DNA of 64,000 nucleotides from UBA8529 sp964390565 (GCA_964390565.1 CAYMII010000018.1:10017-74016), one strand, 5' to 3'. Positions 50,485 to 60,828 are shown, counted from the first letter of the stretch. Program-made: numbers and translations. The notes: generated by a model from the letters alone, not told the origin.

Positions 50485-50520
50485 TTTTGATTATTTTGCA
50501 TTAATGCAAAATAATCAAAA
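50485..50520. terminator. Perfect 36-bp palindrome between convergent fdhA and comEC
   Basis: TTTTGATTATTTTGCATT at 50485-50502 is exactly the reverse complement of 50503-50520, with no spacer. A-rich and T-rich ends give it terminator character on both strands, so it probably ends both converging transcripts. Confidence 0.65.
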
Positions 50521-50580
50521 ATGGAACGAATTTTATTTTCATCCTTCCTTGTTATTCCTTCTATAAAACTGACGTTAATA

Positions 50581-52698
50581 CTAGGTAAAAGCCTTGATAA
50601 ATGCACCCTGCGTTGATACTAAATAACATGGTATTCCGTTCTGCCTGCATTTAAGGGCAACTTCAGATATTTTATGCTTTGATACAGAGGAATCTACAAT
50701 TACCATTTTGGGGTCAAAGAAATCAAAAATCTTAGTAGAACAAAACTGATTAATCACCAAATAATCAACACCCATCTTACTGCGAACCATATATTTATCA
50801 AGTGATTTATCGAAAGGTATAGCAATTAATTCCTTGTTAAAACTAAAAACAGATACGCCATTCTGTGAAGCAATTTGATTCAAACTATGCGTTCTCTTAG
50901 GTTTCGTAAAAAATGGATTAAAAACCTCGACGGATGACCTGCTGCTTACTTTAGAGATATAACTCTTTGTGAAAAAATCGTACTTCTCGCTAAAATTCCT
51001 CTTTGTAGTATCTGTATCAATAAACATAAGTTTTTCGGCAGAGCGAAAACTCACCAACGATTTTTTCCCAATGTTGAAAACGACAAACTCTTTCAATCTC
51101 GACTTCTCAATATTCGAGATAAGGTTTATGCCTAAGAAAACCACAAACAGAGAAACTCCTACCAATGCATACCGTCCACGCTTAGTTACTAGTAAAAACG
51201 CAAGGATAAGAGCAATAAAAAAAAGAATAATCATCTGGAATGTTGAGATATTTAATCCTTCTGAAACTGAAAAAGGTAACTTCTCTACAAACTCAAGCCC
51301 ATTATTAAGAAGGCCTATTGACATCGATAATGCCTTGCCAACATATACCGATAGAAACTGAATTGGTGATACAATAATCAGTAAAACAGCAAGGTATAAC
51401 GCAATTGTTGATAAAGGAATTGCAATAAGATTTGATAAAAGGAAGTAGTTTGGGAATTGGTTAAAATAGAAAAGACATAGCGAGAATGTTCCAATCTGGG
51501 CAGCAACAGAAACAGCAATTAACGACCAAACCTTATCAAGAGCCCAACTTTTCACATAAATCAACCTATATACAAAAGGGTAAAAGAAAACTATTGAAAG
51601 CACTGCTAAGTAGGAGAGTTGAAAACCAACATCAAATAAATTATAAGGATCTATTACCAATAATACGAATGCAGAAGCAGCCAGGGTGTTGTAAATATTT
51701 GATTTTCGAACAAATAAGTCTCCAACTACCAAAAAGGAGAACATTAATGCTGAACGCTGAACGCAAGGAGGTAACCCGGTAAGTAAGGCAAAGAACCATA
51801 AAAAGCATAGTAAAATAGTTGCTTTCAGCGCTCTTGTTGAAGCTGTTTTATTTAAAAAAGAGAGTAGAAACGACAGAAGAACATATAAAATACCAACATG
51901 CAATCCCGAAACCGATAAAATATGCATTGCTCCTGAACTGGAATAAACCTGCCTAAGCTCATCGTCCAACAAATCTTGATACCCCAGTGTTAATGCCGAA
52001 GCAACTGCTAGTTCATCACCCGATAGCCCTGACTCCTTAAAAAGAGCGACTAACCGATCCCTTAAATCAAGCGCAATGTGTTTCATTGCATTACCTTCAA
52101 AGCCAATGGTTGTCCATTTATCCTTTTGAATATAAGCAGTTAATCGAATCCCACGATTTGATAAATACTTTTTAAAGTCGAATTGCTCAGGGTTTCCTTG
52201 CTGGATTACCTCTTGAGGTTTTAATTCAGCTGCGACTAGCGACCCATACTTCAATACGCTTGTAAGACTATCTCTTAAATCAAAGTAGACAAGCATCTTC
52301 TCATTTGTGGGCCACCAAATACCCGATGAATAAATCGAATTGACCTCGACCTGTACCCTAATTGATTTTGCTCTAACCTGAGGATTATCTAACAAGCGTA
52401 ACACTGCTCGATTAGATGAGTTTACCTCAATTTTGTCGTTTATGGGTTGCCTCAGCGTAAGTAACGCTCCAAAAAAGACAAGTGAAAGGTTTAGAATCAC
52501 CCCGAACGCCCATCGATAAGCCCATTCTGCAGAAAAATAGTATCCTAAAAACAGTGAAGTTAGGAGAAGTAATGCAACTATATAGTTCCACCAAGTATTG
52601 TCGAGGATGTTAAGAAAATACTGGCAAGCAATTCCTGCCAGTAGAGGGATTATTAACTTAAAAAAGGGGATTTCTTTTGTTGTAACAGGCAAACTCAT
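50581..52698 (-). CDS. comEC: ComEC/Rec2-family DNA-uptake membrane channel
   Basis: This 705-residue polytopic protein has an N-terminal DUF4131 region with the first helices and an OB-like soluble part, then the competence domain with HILSVSGLHVGILYVLLSF and GLPPCVQRSALMF, about eight to ten hydrophobic segments in all. The roughly 200-residue C-terminus (from VFNIGKKSLVSFRS) sits where other ComEC proteins carry a metallo-beta-lactamase-like nuclease, but HxHxDH is absent. ComEC moves single-stranded DNA across the inner membrane. It precedes def on the same strand with a terminator-free 112-bp gap ahead of it. Confidence 0.92.
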   Translation of the reverse strand: MSLPVTTKEIPFFKLIIPLLAGIACQYFLNILDNTWWNYIVALLLLTSLFLGYYFSAEWAYRWAFGVILNLSLVFFGALLTLRQPINDKIEVNSSNRAVLRLLDNPQVRAKSIRVQVEVNSIYSSGIWWPTNEKMLVYFDLRDSLTSVLKYGSLVAAELKPQEVIQQGNPEQFDFKKYLSNRGIRLTAYIQKDKWTTIGFEGNAMKHIALDLRDRLVALFKESGLSGDELAVASALTLGYQDLLDDELRQVYSSSGAMHILSVSGLHVGILYVLLSFLLSFLNKTASTRALKATILLCFLWFFALLTGLPPCVQRSALMFSFLVVGDLFVRKSNIYNTLAASAFVLLVIDPYNLFDVGFQLSYLAVLSIVFFYPFVYRLIYVKSWALDKVWSLIAVSVAAQIGTFSLCLFYFNQFPNYFLLSNLIAIPLSTIALYLAVLLIIVSPIQFLSVYVGKALSMSIGLLNNGLEFVEKLPFSVSEGLNISTFQMIILFFIALILAFLLVTKRGRYALVGVSLFVVFLGINLISNIEKSRLKEFVVFNIGKKSLVSFRSAEKLMFIDTDTTKRNFSEKYDFFTKSYISKVSSRSSVEVFNPFFTKPKRTHSLNQIASQNGVSVFSFNKELIAIPFDKSLDKYMVRSKMGVDYLVINQFCSTKIFDFFDPKMVIVDSSVSKHKISEVALKCRQNGIPCYLVSTQGAFIKAFT

Positions 52699-52761
52699 GT
52701 TGAAAATAAGTTCAATCTATCAACAAGTTACGACTTTTTGAGCAGAAAAAAAACAATAAAC

Positions 52762-52785
52762 AAAAAATCCCTCCAGGAGAGGGAT
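52762..52785 (-). terminator. Terminator of the ruvX-def operon
   Basis: ATCCCTC (52767-52773) and GAGGGAT (52779-52785) pair around a 5-nt loop and are followed on the minus strand by six Ts. It lies 25 bp after the def stop codon. Confidence 0.8.
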
Positions 52786-52810
52786 GTCATAATTCATTTT
52801 ATAAGAGTTA

Positions 52811-53365
52811 TTACTTGGCAAGTTTAAACTTATATTCGATATCAAACTTACCTTTTGAGATAGAAGTTAACTTACCTCCAATCAACTTCCTACGAAGTAC
52901 CGATAACCTATCGGTAAACATAACACCTTCCAAATGATCGTACTCATGCTGAATTATTCGAGCAGGAATACCTTCAAAGATCTCATCATGAGGGATAAAA
53001 TTCTCATCAAGATATTGTATTCGCACCCTATCCTCACGTTCAACTTCTTCGCGTAAATTCGGGATACTTAAACATCCCTCTTTGAAAAGAACTTTCTCGC
53101 CTGAACGCTCAAGTATTTTAGCATTAATAAACACCTTCTTAAAATCTTTTAAGGCAGGCTCATCCTCTTCCATAGGCGAAGCGTCAATCACAATTAACCG
53201 AATTGATAATCCAATTTGAGGTGCAGCCAAACCAACTCCGTCGGAATGGTACATGGTTTCGAACATATCTTCAATTAGCTGTTTTATATCGGGATATGTT
53301 GAATCGATATCTTGAGCCACCTTGCGTAGTACAGGCGAACCGTAAATGTATACCGGACGAATCAT
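52811..53365 (-). CDS. def: Peptide deformylase
   Basis: This 184-residue metalloenzyme removes the formyl group from nascent N-terminal methionine. All three motifs are present: GVGLAAPQIG, EGCLSIP and QHEYDHLEG (metal ligands Cys, His, His; catalytic Glu). The C-terminal extension of about 20 basic residues is normal for the phylum. It begins 6 bp after ruvX, forming an operon with ruvX and the LytTR regulator gene. Confidence 0.97.
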   Translation of the reverse strand: MIRPVYIYGSPVLRKVAQDIDSTYPDIKQLIEDMFETMYHSDGVGLAAPQIGLSIRLIVIDASPMEEDEPALKDFKKVFINAKILERSGEKVLFKEGCLSIPNLREEVEREDRVRIQYLDENFIPHDEIFEGIPARIIQHEYDHLEGVMFTDRLSVLRRKLIGGKLTSISKGKFDIEYKFKLAK

Positions 53366-53371
53366 AATAAT

Positions 53372-53797
53372 TTAAAATTTATTAAACCCTCTGCTTTCCA
53401 TGTAGGATTGCAGTATAATTGTTGCGCTTATGGTATCGACCAAAGCTTTATTTTGTCTGTCTTTTTGTTTTAACCCACCATCAATCATGGTTTGAAAGGC
53501 CATTTTTGATGTAAATCTCTCATCGATAAGTTCAATATGAAGATTTGGGAAAACTTTTCGAATACGATTTACAACTGGCTCGATATACTTAACAGCTTCT
53601 GATGGCTGATTGTTCATCTGTTTTGGTTGCCCAATAACGATAAGTTCAACGGTCTCTTTATTCATATATTGAGTCAAAAACTCGACAACAGTATCGGTAG
53701 GTATTGTTGTTAAGCCATTGGCAATAATTTTAAGAGGATCGGTAGCAGCAACACCCGTTCGTTTTCGACCAATATCAAATGCAAGAATTCGTCCCAA
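53372..53797 (-). CDS. ruvX: YqgF/RuvX-family putative Holliday junction resolvase
   Basis: This 141-residue RNase H-fold protein has AFDIGRKRTGVAATDPL with the first catalytic Asp, VIGQPKQMNNQPS, ELIDERFTSKMA and the final DTISATIILQSYM acidic position. The family is implicated in pre-16S rRNA 5' end maturation and was earlier proposed as a resolvase. The start codon is TTG; no in-frame ATG exists that keeps the first strand. It starts 6 bp after the LytTR regulator and ends 6 bp before def. Confidence 0.93.
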   Translation of the reverse strand: MGRILAFDIGRKRTGVAATDPLKIIANGLTTIPTDTVVEFLTQYMNKETVELIVIGQPKQMNNQPSEAVKYIEPVVNRIRKVFPNLHIELIDERFTSKMAFQTMIDGGLKQKDRQNKALVDTISATIILQSYMESRGFNKF

Positions 53798-53803
53798 AAC
53801 AGG

Positions 53804-54562
53804 TTAGCTTTTAAGGTTTAAATCTGAGATTTTTGCAATTAACTCATCGCGCTTCAATGGGTTTAAAGGCAGCTGTAAGCCATTGCTTAATTCTACAAGG
53901 TTATTGTTTGCCTTAATAATCTTTTTAGCCTTAAACGTATTTAATAAATAATCTTTATGGATTCGAAAGAAACCACGTTCAAAAAGTTGCTCTTCAATTG
54001 CAATCATTGAATCGTCAATCGATATAGACGCTCCATCCTCAAGGTGAAATTTAAGTTTATCAGATGTAAGATCGATATAAAGCACATTCCTTAGATCGAT
54101 GAATTCGTAATTACCATTAACAACTACAACAAGTTTTTGAGGTATTATCTCCTTAAGATTCTCGAAAAGAACGTTATATTTATTTCGACTGTTAAGATTC
54201 GCTTTAAGTACTTCTGCAACCTTATCAACAGCCTTGATGAGTTCTGTGATTTCAACTGGCTTAAGAAGATAGTCGACTGCGCTATACTTGAATGCCTGAA
54301 CTGCATAATTATTATGCGCTGTAACAAAAACAATTTCAAAATTGCAGCATATGCTCCTTTCAATAAAATCGAAGCCAGTTCCCGATGGCATTTCAATATC
54401 AAGGAAAATTAGATTGGGCTTTAACTTTATCGTCAACGCCAAAGCCTCTTCAACAGATCGAGCGATACCAACCACCTCAACCTGCTTGCAAAACTGGCCA
54501 AGAAGAATCTCTAGTGATCTTACTGATGCTATTTCATCATCAACAATTAAAGCTCTAAGCAT
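53804..54562 (-). CDS. LytTR-family response regulator
   Basis: This is a 252-residue regulator with a receiver domain (DDE at 8-10, phospho-acceptor D55 in IFLDIEMPSGTGFDF, K102 region DYLLKPVEI) and a C-terminal LytTR DNA-binding domain (VLYIDLTSDKLKFHLEDG, FFRIHKDYLLN). It lies 51 bp after a LytS-type propeller kinase and is its probable partner. A second, paralogous kinase upstream has no regulator of its own and may share it. Co-transcription with ruvX and def places housekeeping genes behind the signalling genes. Confidence 0.93.
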   Translation of the reverse strand: MLRALIVDDEIASVRSLEILLGQFCKQVEVVGIARSVEEALALTIKLKPNLIFLDIEMPSGTGFDFIERSICCNFEIVFVTAHNNYAVQAFKYSAVDYLLKPVEITELIKAVDKVAEVLKANLNSRNKYNVLFENLKEIIPQKLVVVVNGNYEFIDLRNVLYIDLTSDKLKFHLEDGASISIDDSMIAIEEQLFERGFFRIHKDYLLNTFKAKKIIKANNNLVELSNGLQLPLNPLKRDELIAKISDLNLKS

Positions 54563-54613
54563 TTGCTTTTTTTTATAGCGGCAAAATTACAAATTTTAAA
54601 GCATCAAATTGAC

Positions 54614-57600
54614 TCATTTATGAAGATTTACCTTAATATCTTTTGGAATTGTAACGGATACTCTAGTGCCTAAGGGAGTTCCGCTGCTATCAAGTAAGTC
54701 ATTATAAATAATGCTAAACTTCTCTTTATACATTTGGGCCAGTAAATCAATTCTTTGTTGTGTGATTTGAGAACCTCGCGATTTATGCTCCTTATTTCTA
54801 CTCTTTCTAATCTGGTCGGCCATTGCTCTTCCAACCCCGTTATCCTCAATCACGCAGGTGAGTGTGTTTCCATTATCAATTAAAATAATTTTCACCCACC
54901 CCATCTGATCTTTTCTGAGAGAAATACCATGCCAGATCGCATTTTCAACAAAGGGTTGTATGAGCAGTGTAGGCACTTCGAAGTTCAGCATATTATTGTT
55001 TGCCCCATAATCTATTGTATAGTCAAATCTATCCTCTAGCCTCAGTTTTTCTAAATCAAGATATAACCTTAACGCTTCAATTTCATCTTTTAAAGGTATT
55101 GTTGAATAAAGAGAATTATCAAGAGTCAACCTCATTAACCGAGCAAATTTTGTAAGGTATTTGTGTGAGCTAATGGAGTCTTTCTCTAATATGTACAGTT
55201 GAATAGAGTTTAATGTGTTGAAAATGAAATGGGGATTCATTTGCTGCCTTAGGGATTGCTGCTTATAAAGGTTAATATTCTGCATTAATTCACTCCTGCG
55301 GTGAATTGAGTTTATCCTTATGCGATAAGCAATAAAGAATAAACCTGTGAAAGACAGAATAATTAATGTGAGGAACCAAGTTCTTTTCCAAAAAGGAGGA
55401 TGAATTGAAAAACTAGATGTTGCAGGTTTGTCGCTCCAAATGCCATTATAACTTTGTGCTTCAACTTCAAACCTGTAATCGCCATCCGACAAGCCATTGT
55501 ATTGACAGTTTGGCGTTTGTGTATAAACCCATGATGTATCTACCCCAATCATTCGGTAGCGGTAGTTTACTTTCCCTGCATTTCGATATACAAACCCTAC
55601 AAAATCAACACTTAATGAGTTTTGATCGTAAGTAAAAAAAAGGTTTGGTTTGGTTAAGTCAATTTCTTTGTCGTTTACTTTTAAACTTGAGATAATAATC
55701 TTGGGCGGCGTAAGACATTCTTCAACACTATTTTTGTTGAAAACAGCCAATCCTTGAGTTGTCCCAACAAAAACGCTATCACGAAACTCACAAACAGACG
55801 TGACCTCATTTGTTGGCAGCCCATTGGCTTTAGTAAAGTTCTTTATTGAATATTTATTATCATCAATAATAATTCTCGATAATCCATTTCTTGTTGCTAC
55901 CCATACATTATTATCAGCAAAATACAAATGACTTATTGAGTTAGAGACAAGTCCATCAGCAGTTGTTATTTGAGTGATTTTGCTCCCCCTTTTCAAAATG
56001 ATACCAGCACCATTAGTTCCAAACCAATAGGATGAGTCAATAGGATTTATTAAAATGGAATAGGTTGTATTAGCGAGCCTTGGTTCTTCTTTTCCTAAAT
56101 GCTCGAAACTCCCATTATAGTACGTCCATATTCCGTTTATTGTACAAAACCATACCCTATTTTGGTTGTCCTCAATAAGATCGTATACAACTCCCTTAAA
56201 ATCATTTTTAATGTAAGACTCATAGTTAACCACATTATTTTTTAAATAAACTAGACCTCTTGTGGTTGCAACCCAGTAACCTCCCATTTTACTTTTTATT
56301 ATTTTTTTTGGGTAGATAGTATTATGCGATGGAGTCAAACCCATTTCGGTAACCTGTTCGTTTTCAATATAATTTAAATTAACAATGGAGCAAACCCATA
56401 ATCGCGCCAAAGAGGTGTCAGTTAAAAAACTTCTTACCGAATTTTTGGGTAAAACTCGCCTAGGAGATGAATAATGCTTTACTATTCCATTTTTAAGTAA
56501 ATCAACAAATGCAAATTCATATCCTATATAAGTACCCATTTTATTTGCTTGAATAGCATTCACCCGATTGTCTGACAGATTATTTCCTGTGTTATAATTC
56601 AGAATATTAATATCTGAACAGTAAAACACCCCATCATTTAAAGTTGTATACCAGTACGCTCCTTCATTGTCGAGAAGAACTGAGGTGACTTTAACATTTT
56701 CCAACAATGAGAATTTTGGTATAAACTCTTTTTTCTTTGAATCAAAGCATTGAATGCCCCCGCTAATTGCAGAATTCCATATATTCCCTCGTCGATCTAC
56801 GGAAGTCCAAATAATCTCCTCGCCATATGTTTTTCTTGAAATAATTTCGCTTTCGTCAATTCTGACCAAATTTCCACAGATACTAAGCAATGTTGAACTA
56901 TCGTGCATTGGAATAATAAACAGGTGATGATGGGTCGCGTAAGGATTTCCTATTATTTTTTCGAGAGCTATCTCAAAACTATTGTTAATCCCTTTGAATC
57001 CTACAATCTTACCATATGGTGTGTTTAATGTTGAAATCAGAATTTTATCTTCTTTTATTTCTATTGCATCAATGCTAAATTCTGGGTTATTAGCAAAGGT
57101 CTTATATATACCATCGGGACTAATACAAATTCTATCAAACTGTCTAATACTTAAGTATACAAAATCGAGGCTATCAACATAAAATGAGCCTTTAATTGGG
57201 CCTCTACTATTAGGGACCTTTTTTTCTATCAAATTATTGTATTTATAGGAAAAAATCTCACCCTTATCAAAATAGCATAACTTACCTGACATGGGTATGA
57301 ACCAAATTCGATGCTTGTAATCCTCATATATTTCAAATACATCATTGTCTACTAATCCTGATTGCAAATCAAAGTTTTCAAACTTATACCCATTGAAACG
57401 GCTTACGCCATTTGCTGTAGCAAACCAGATGTAACCTTTTGAATCCTGAAAGGCATGGTAAACCATTGAGGATGGGAGTCCATCATCAACAGTATATCGC
57501 CTGTAAGCAGGTTCTGCTTTTTGGGCGAAAACGGGTTTGTTAGGAATATATAATAGAAGTACTACTAAAATTGAGAAAACTCTAGTTGTGAATTTACGTC

Positions 57601-57625
57601 GGATCGAAAAACTATACTTATTCAA
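54614..57625 (-). CDS. LytS-type propeller / Y_Y_Y sensor histidine kinase A
   Basis: This 1003-residue protein has a signal peptide (1-34, ending VFAQ) and periplasmic two-component-propeller repeats (GYIWFATANGVSRFNGY, NEGAYWYTTLNDGVF) to about 650. A Y_Y_Y domain follows (ending GLSDGDYRFEVEAQSYNG), then one membrane helix near 750-770 and a His_kinase domain with LRQQMNPHFIFNTLNSIQ (H at about 795). An HATPase with LIQPFVENAIWHGI and DNGVGRA completes it. The start is TTG, since an in-frame TGA lies two codons upstream and no ATG is near. It signals to the LytTR regulator 51 bp downstream; the ligand is unknown. Confidence 0.92.
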   Translation of the reverse strand: MNKYSFSIRRKFTTRVFSILVVLLLYIPNKPVFAQKAEPAYRRYTVDDGLPSSMVYHAFQDSKGYIWFATANGVSRFNGYKFENFDLQSGLVDNDVFEIYEDYKHRIWFIPMSGKLCYFDKGEIFSYKYNNLIEKKVPNSRGPIKGSFYVDSLDFVYLSIRQFDRICISPDGIYKTFANNPEFSIDAIEIKEDKILISTLNTPYGKIVGFKGINNSFEIALEKIIGNPYATHHHLFIIPMHDSSTLLSICGNLVRIDESEIISRKTYGEEIIWTSVDRRGNIWNSAISGGIQCFDSKKKEFIPKFSLLENVKVTSVLLDNEGAYWYTTLNDGVFYCSDINILNYNTGNNLSDNRVNAIQANKMGTYIGYEFAFVDLLKNGIVKHYSSPRRVLPKNSVRSFLTDTSLARLWVCSIVNLNYIENEQVTEMGLTPSHNTIYPKKIIKSKMGGYWVATTRGLVYLKNNVVNYESYIKNDFKGVVYDLIEDNQNRVWFCTINGIWTYYNGSFEHLGKEEPRLANTTYSILINPIDSSYWFGTNGAGIILKRGSKITQITTADGLVSNSISHLYFADNNVWVATRNGLSRIIIDDNKYSIKNFTKANGLPTNEVTSVCEFRDSVFVGTTQGLAVFNKNSVEECLTPPKIIISSLKVNDKEIDLTKPNLFFTYDQNSLSVDFVGFVYRNAGKVNYRYRMIGVDTSWVYTQTPNCQYNGLSDGDYRFEVEAQSYNGIWSDKPATSSFSIHPPFWKRTWFLTLIILSFTGLFFIAYRIRINSIHRRSELMQNINLYKQQSLRQQMNPHFIFNTLNSIQLYILEKDSISSHKYLTKFARLMRLTLDNSLYSTIPLKDEIEALRLYLDLEKLRLEDRFDYTIDYGANNNMLNFEVPTLLIQPFVENAIWHGISLRKDQMGWVKIILIDNGNTLTCVIEDNGVGRAMADQIRKSRNKEHKSRGSQITQQRIDLLAQMYKEKFSIIYNDLLDSSGTPLGTRVSVTIPKDIKVNLHK

Positions 57626-57653
57626 GAATCACTAGGTTTGGTTATTATTACGT

Positions 57654-57666
57654 TAAATATAATAAA
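57654..57666 (-). promoter_or_regulatory. Promoter-like 13-bp element shared by the two propeller kinases
   Basis: The minus strand reads TTTATTATATTTA, identical to 60855-60867. Both lie 27-29 bp before the TTG start of a paralogous kinase. TATATTTA fits TAnnTTTG with one mismatch. Shared sequence may be promoter or duplication relic. Confidence 0.4.
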
Positions 57667-57795
57667 GATTCCAACTACTTTATAAAACAAATATGCTAGA
57701 ATAATAAAAACAATATTGTATCAAGAAGGCCTTGTTTTAACGCTAGGTGTTCTGTGAGTTTTGACATTCCATTGTATGCAACTACATTTTATGCT

Positions 57796-60700
57796 TTAAT
57801 TATTTGCATTAACCTTAACACCTTTAGGTATTGTAATTGTAACTTTAGTGCCTGAAGCCTTTCTTTCAAAATCATAAAGATCTGTATATACAATGCTAAA
57901 TCTTTCTTTGTACATCTGGCTAAGCAAATCTATTCGCTGTTGCGTAATTTGCGAGCCCCTCGATTTATGTTCTTTTCTCCTGTTTAGTCTTATTTGATCG
58001 GCAGCTACTCGTCCAACGCCGTTATCCTCAACCACGCACTTCAAGGTATTACCTTCCTCTGTGATTGCAATTTTAATCCAGCCTAGCCGATCGTTTCTAA
58101 GAGAAATTCCATGCCATATTGCGTTCTCAACAAAAGGTTGTATTAGAAGGGTTGGAATGCCATAGGTTAGAATACTCTCATTACCTCCATAATCTATGGA
58201 ATATTCAAATCGATCCTCAATTCTAAGCTTCTCAAGTTCAAGGTAAATTTTCAACGCTTCAAGTTCATCTTTAATAGGTATTGATGAATACAAAGAGTTA
58301 TCGAGCGTCATCCTCATCAACCTAGCAAATTTGGTAAGGTATTTATGTGAACTTATTGAGTCTTTTTCGAGTATATAAAGTTGTATCGAATTTAAAGTGT
58401 TGAAAATGAAATGAGGATTCATTTGCTGCCTCAAGGACTGCTGTTTGTAGAGGTTTATGTTCTGTATCAGCTCGTTCCTTTTTTGAATTGAGTTAATTCT
58501 CAAGCGGTATAGCAGGAAGAATATCCCCGAAAAGAAAAGGGCTATTAACACTAAAAACCATATTCGTTTCCAAAAAGGAGGCTGAATTGTAAATTCAACA
58601 GATGCAGGTATATTGCTCCATATGCCATTGTAACTTTGGGCTTCAACCTCAAACCTGTAATTACCGTGGGATAAGCCATTGTATTGACAGTTTGGGGTTT
58701 GTGTATGAACCCATGATGAATCTACCCCAAGCATTCTGTAGCGGTAGTTTACTTTTCCATCATTTCGATAAACAAATCCAATAAAATCAACGCTTAATGA
58801 ATTTTGGGAGTAATCAAATTCAATATGGTTTTGGTTTAAGTCAACGGATTTATCTTTTGCTAAAAATTTTGAAATCGTGATCTTGGGCGGATTACTGCAT
58901 TCTACAGTTTTATTCTTATTAAAAAAACAGATGCCTTCTGGCGTTCCTAAATATACAGTATCTCTATATTCATTTATTGAGGTTATCTCATTTGTAGGGA
59001 GTCCGTCAACTATAGTATAATTTTTAACAGTATATTTCTGCCCATCCAAAATTACTCTTGACAAACCATTTCGGGTTGCTACCCAAACGCTATTCTTTTT
59101 GTTAAATAATTGAATTATGGAGTTCGAGGCAAGCCCCTCTTTTGTTGTAATTTTTGATATCTTATTACCTTTGCTAATAACGATTCCATCTCCGTTTGTC
59201 CCAATCCATATCGATGAATCAATTGGGTTTGATATAATGCTATTACAAGTTTGATTGTAACGAGAATCCTCATCTCCGAGGAATTTGTAAATGCCATCCT
59301 TATATGTCCATATACCTCGAACCGTACAAAGCCAAATTCTTTGCTCATAATCTTCGGCTAAGTCGTATACTAATTCCTTAAAACCATTGTTGGTATAGGA
59401 CTTGTATGTAATATTATCGTTAATACATCTTGCTAGACCTTTAGTTGTTGCAATCCAATATCCTCCGCTTTTACTACAAATTATCCTTCTGGGAAAAAGG
59501 ACATCATAAAAAGGAGGATGTCCAATGGTTTTAACAATCTTATTTTCAATCCAACTTAAATTTGTGATTGAGCATACCCAGAGCCTATTTTTAGCCGAAT
59601 CATCCAAAAAACTTCTAACGGTATTTTTAGGGACAAGGGAATTAGGGGATTTGTAGTATTTTACGATCCCTTTACGATTCAAGAAATCAACGAAAGCAAA
59701 CTCATACCCAATAAATAGACCATCTTTATTGGCAAGAATTGCATTTACTCTGCTGTCGGCAAATTCTTTTGAATTTTTTATTTTTAAGATATTAATGTTA
59801 GGACTATAAAAAACTCCATCATTCAAAGTTGTAAACCAGTATGCTCCTTCGTTATCAGACAATACTGAGGTTACCTTATAATTATCAAGTAAGGTTGTTT
59901 TAGGCTCCCCGTCAAGTTTATTGCAGTCAAAGAGTTGTATGCCTCCTACGGAGTTTGATACCCACAAATTATTTTGTTTTTCAGGGCTAATCCAAATAAT
60001 ACCTGTTCCATTGTTTATACGATTTCTACTAACTACTTCCTTCCCTTTGATCTTTATTAACCAGCTATTAACTGATATGATAGTAGAACTGTCATGCATT
60101 TGAATAAAGAAAATGTGCCAAGGTAAAAATCCGGGGCGAAATTGTTGCCCAAAAAATTTATTGAAAGTAAATTCAAAATTGCAATCAATACCATTAAACC
60201 TCAAGTTTCTGCTAAAACGAGTCCCTGAAAATGAAACCAATACTTTACCTCTGGATATTTCAAAAGCCTCGATACCACAGTTTTCCCTATTAGTAAATAC
60301 TCTTAAAACACCTTCTGGACTTATACTAAACCTACTTTCAAATTTCATGCTTAGATAAACAAAATCATGGGTGTCAACATAAAAACTTCCTTTGACAGGC
60401 CCCCTTGTATTTTGTGTATGTTTAGCAATCAAATCGTTGTACTTATAAGGATATATCCGAGCATTTTCATAGTAGCACAATCTACCCGACATAGGTATAA
60501 ACCAAATCCTATGCTTATAGTCTTCGTAAATCTCAAAAACATCGTTATCAACTAGTCCCGATTGAAGATCGAAATTCTCGAACCTATACCCATCAAAGCG
60601 GCTAACACCATTCGCCGTTGCAAACCACATATAGCCTTTAGAATCCTGAAAGGCATGATATACCATCGATGAAGGCAACCCATCGTTAACCGTATATCTC

Positions 60701-60828
60701 CTAAAGGTAGGCTCTGCTTTCTGGGCAAAAGCAACCAGCGACGACAGTTCTAATAGAATTACTACTGCGACAAAGTAGAAAGGTCTTAGTTTAAATCTGC
60801 GTTTGGCGGAAAAGAGATATGGATTCAA
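57796..60828 (-). CDS. LytS-type propeller / Y_Y_Y sensor histidine kinase B (paralog)
   Basis: This 1010-residue protein has the same architecture as kinase A and near-identical segments such as GLPSSMVYHAFQDSKGY, LRQQMNPHFIFNTLNSIQ and HKSRGSQITQQRIDLL. Signal peptide, propeller, Y_Y_Y, one membrane helix, His_kinase and HATPase are all intact. Differences concentrate in the periplasmic propeller (about 110-330), as expected if the two copies detect different ligands. It starts with TTG in the same TTCTTGAAT context as its paralog and is 170 bp upstream of it. No regulator of its own is present. This is a recent tandem duplication by inference. Confidence 0.92.
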   Translation of the reverse strand: MNPYLFSAKRRFKLRPFYFVAVVILLELSSLVAFAQKAEPTFRRYTVNDGLPSSMVYHAFQDSKGYMWFATANGVSRFDGYRFENFDLQSGLVDNDVFEIYEDYKHRIWFIPMSGRLCYYENARIYPYKYNDLIAKHTQNTRGPVKGSFYVDTHDFVYLSMKFESRFSISPEGVLRVFTNRENCGIEAFEISRGKVLVSFSGTRFSRNLRFNGIDCNFEFTFNKFFGQQFRPGFLPWHIFFIQMHDSSTIISVNSWLIKIKGKEVVSRNRINNGTGIIWISPEKQNNLWVSNSVGGIQLFDCNKLDGEPKTTLLDNYKVTSVLSDNEGAYWFTTLNDGVFYSPNINILKIKNSKEFADSRVNAILANKDGLFIGYEFAFVDFLNRKGIVKYYKSPNSLVPKNTVRSFLDDSAKNRLWVCSITNLSWIENKIVKTIGHPPFYDVLFPRRIICSKSGGYWIATTKGLARCINDNITYKSYTNNGFKELVYDLAEDYEQRIWLCTVRGIWTYKDGIYKFLGDEDSRYNQTCNSIISNPIDSSIWIGTNGDGIVISKGNKISKITTKEGLASNSIIQLFNKKNSVWVATRNGLSRVILDGQKYTVKNYTIVDGLPTNEITSINEYRDTVYLGTPEGICFFNKNKTVECSNPPKITISKFLAKDKSVDLNQNHIEFDYSQNSLSVDFIGFVYRNDGKVNYRYRMLGVDSSWVHTQTPNCQYNGLSHGNYRFEVEAQSYNGIWSNIPASVEFTIQPPFWKRIWFLVLIALFFSGIFFLLYRLRINSIQKRNELIQNINLYKQQSLRQQMNPHFIFNTLNSIQLYILEKDSISSHKYLTKFARLMRMTLDNSLYSSIPIKDELEALKIYLELEKLRIEDRFEYSIDYGGNESILTYGIPTLLIQPFVENAIWHGISLRNDRLGWIKIAITEEGNTLKCVVEDNGVGRVAADQIRLNRRKEHKSRGSQITQQRIDLLSQMYKERFSIVYTDLYDFERKASGTKVTITIPKGVKVNANN

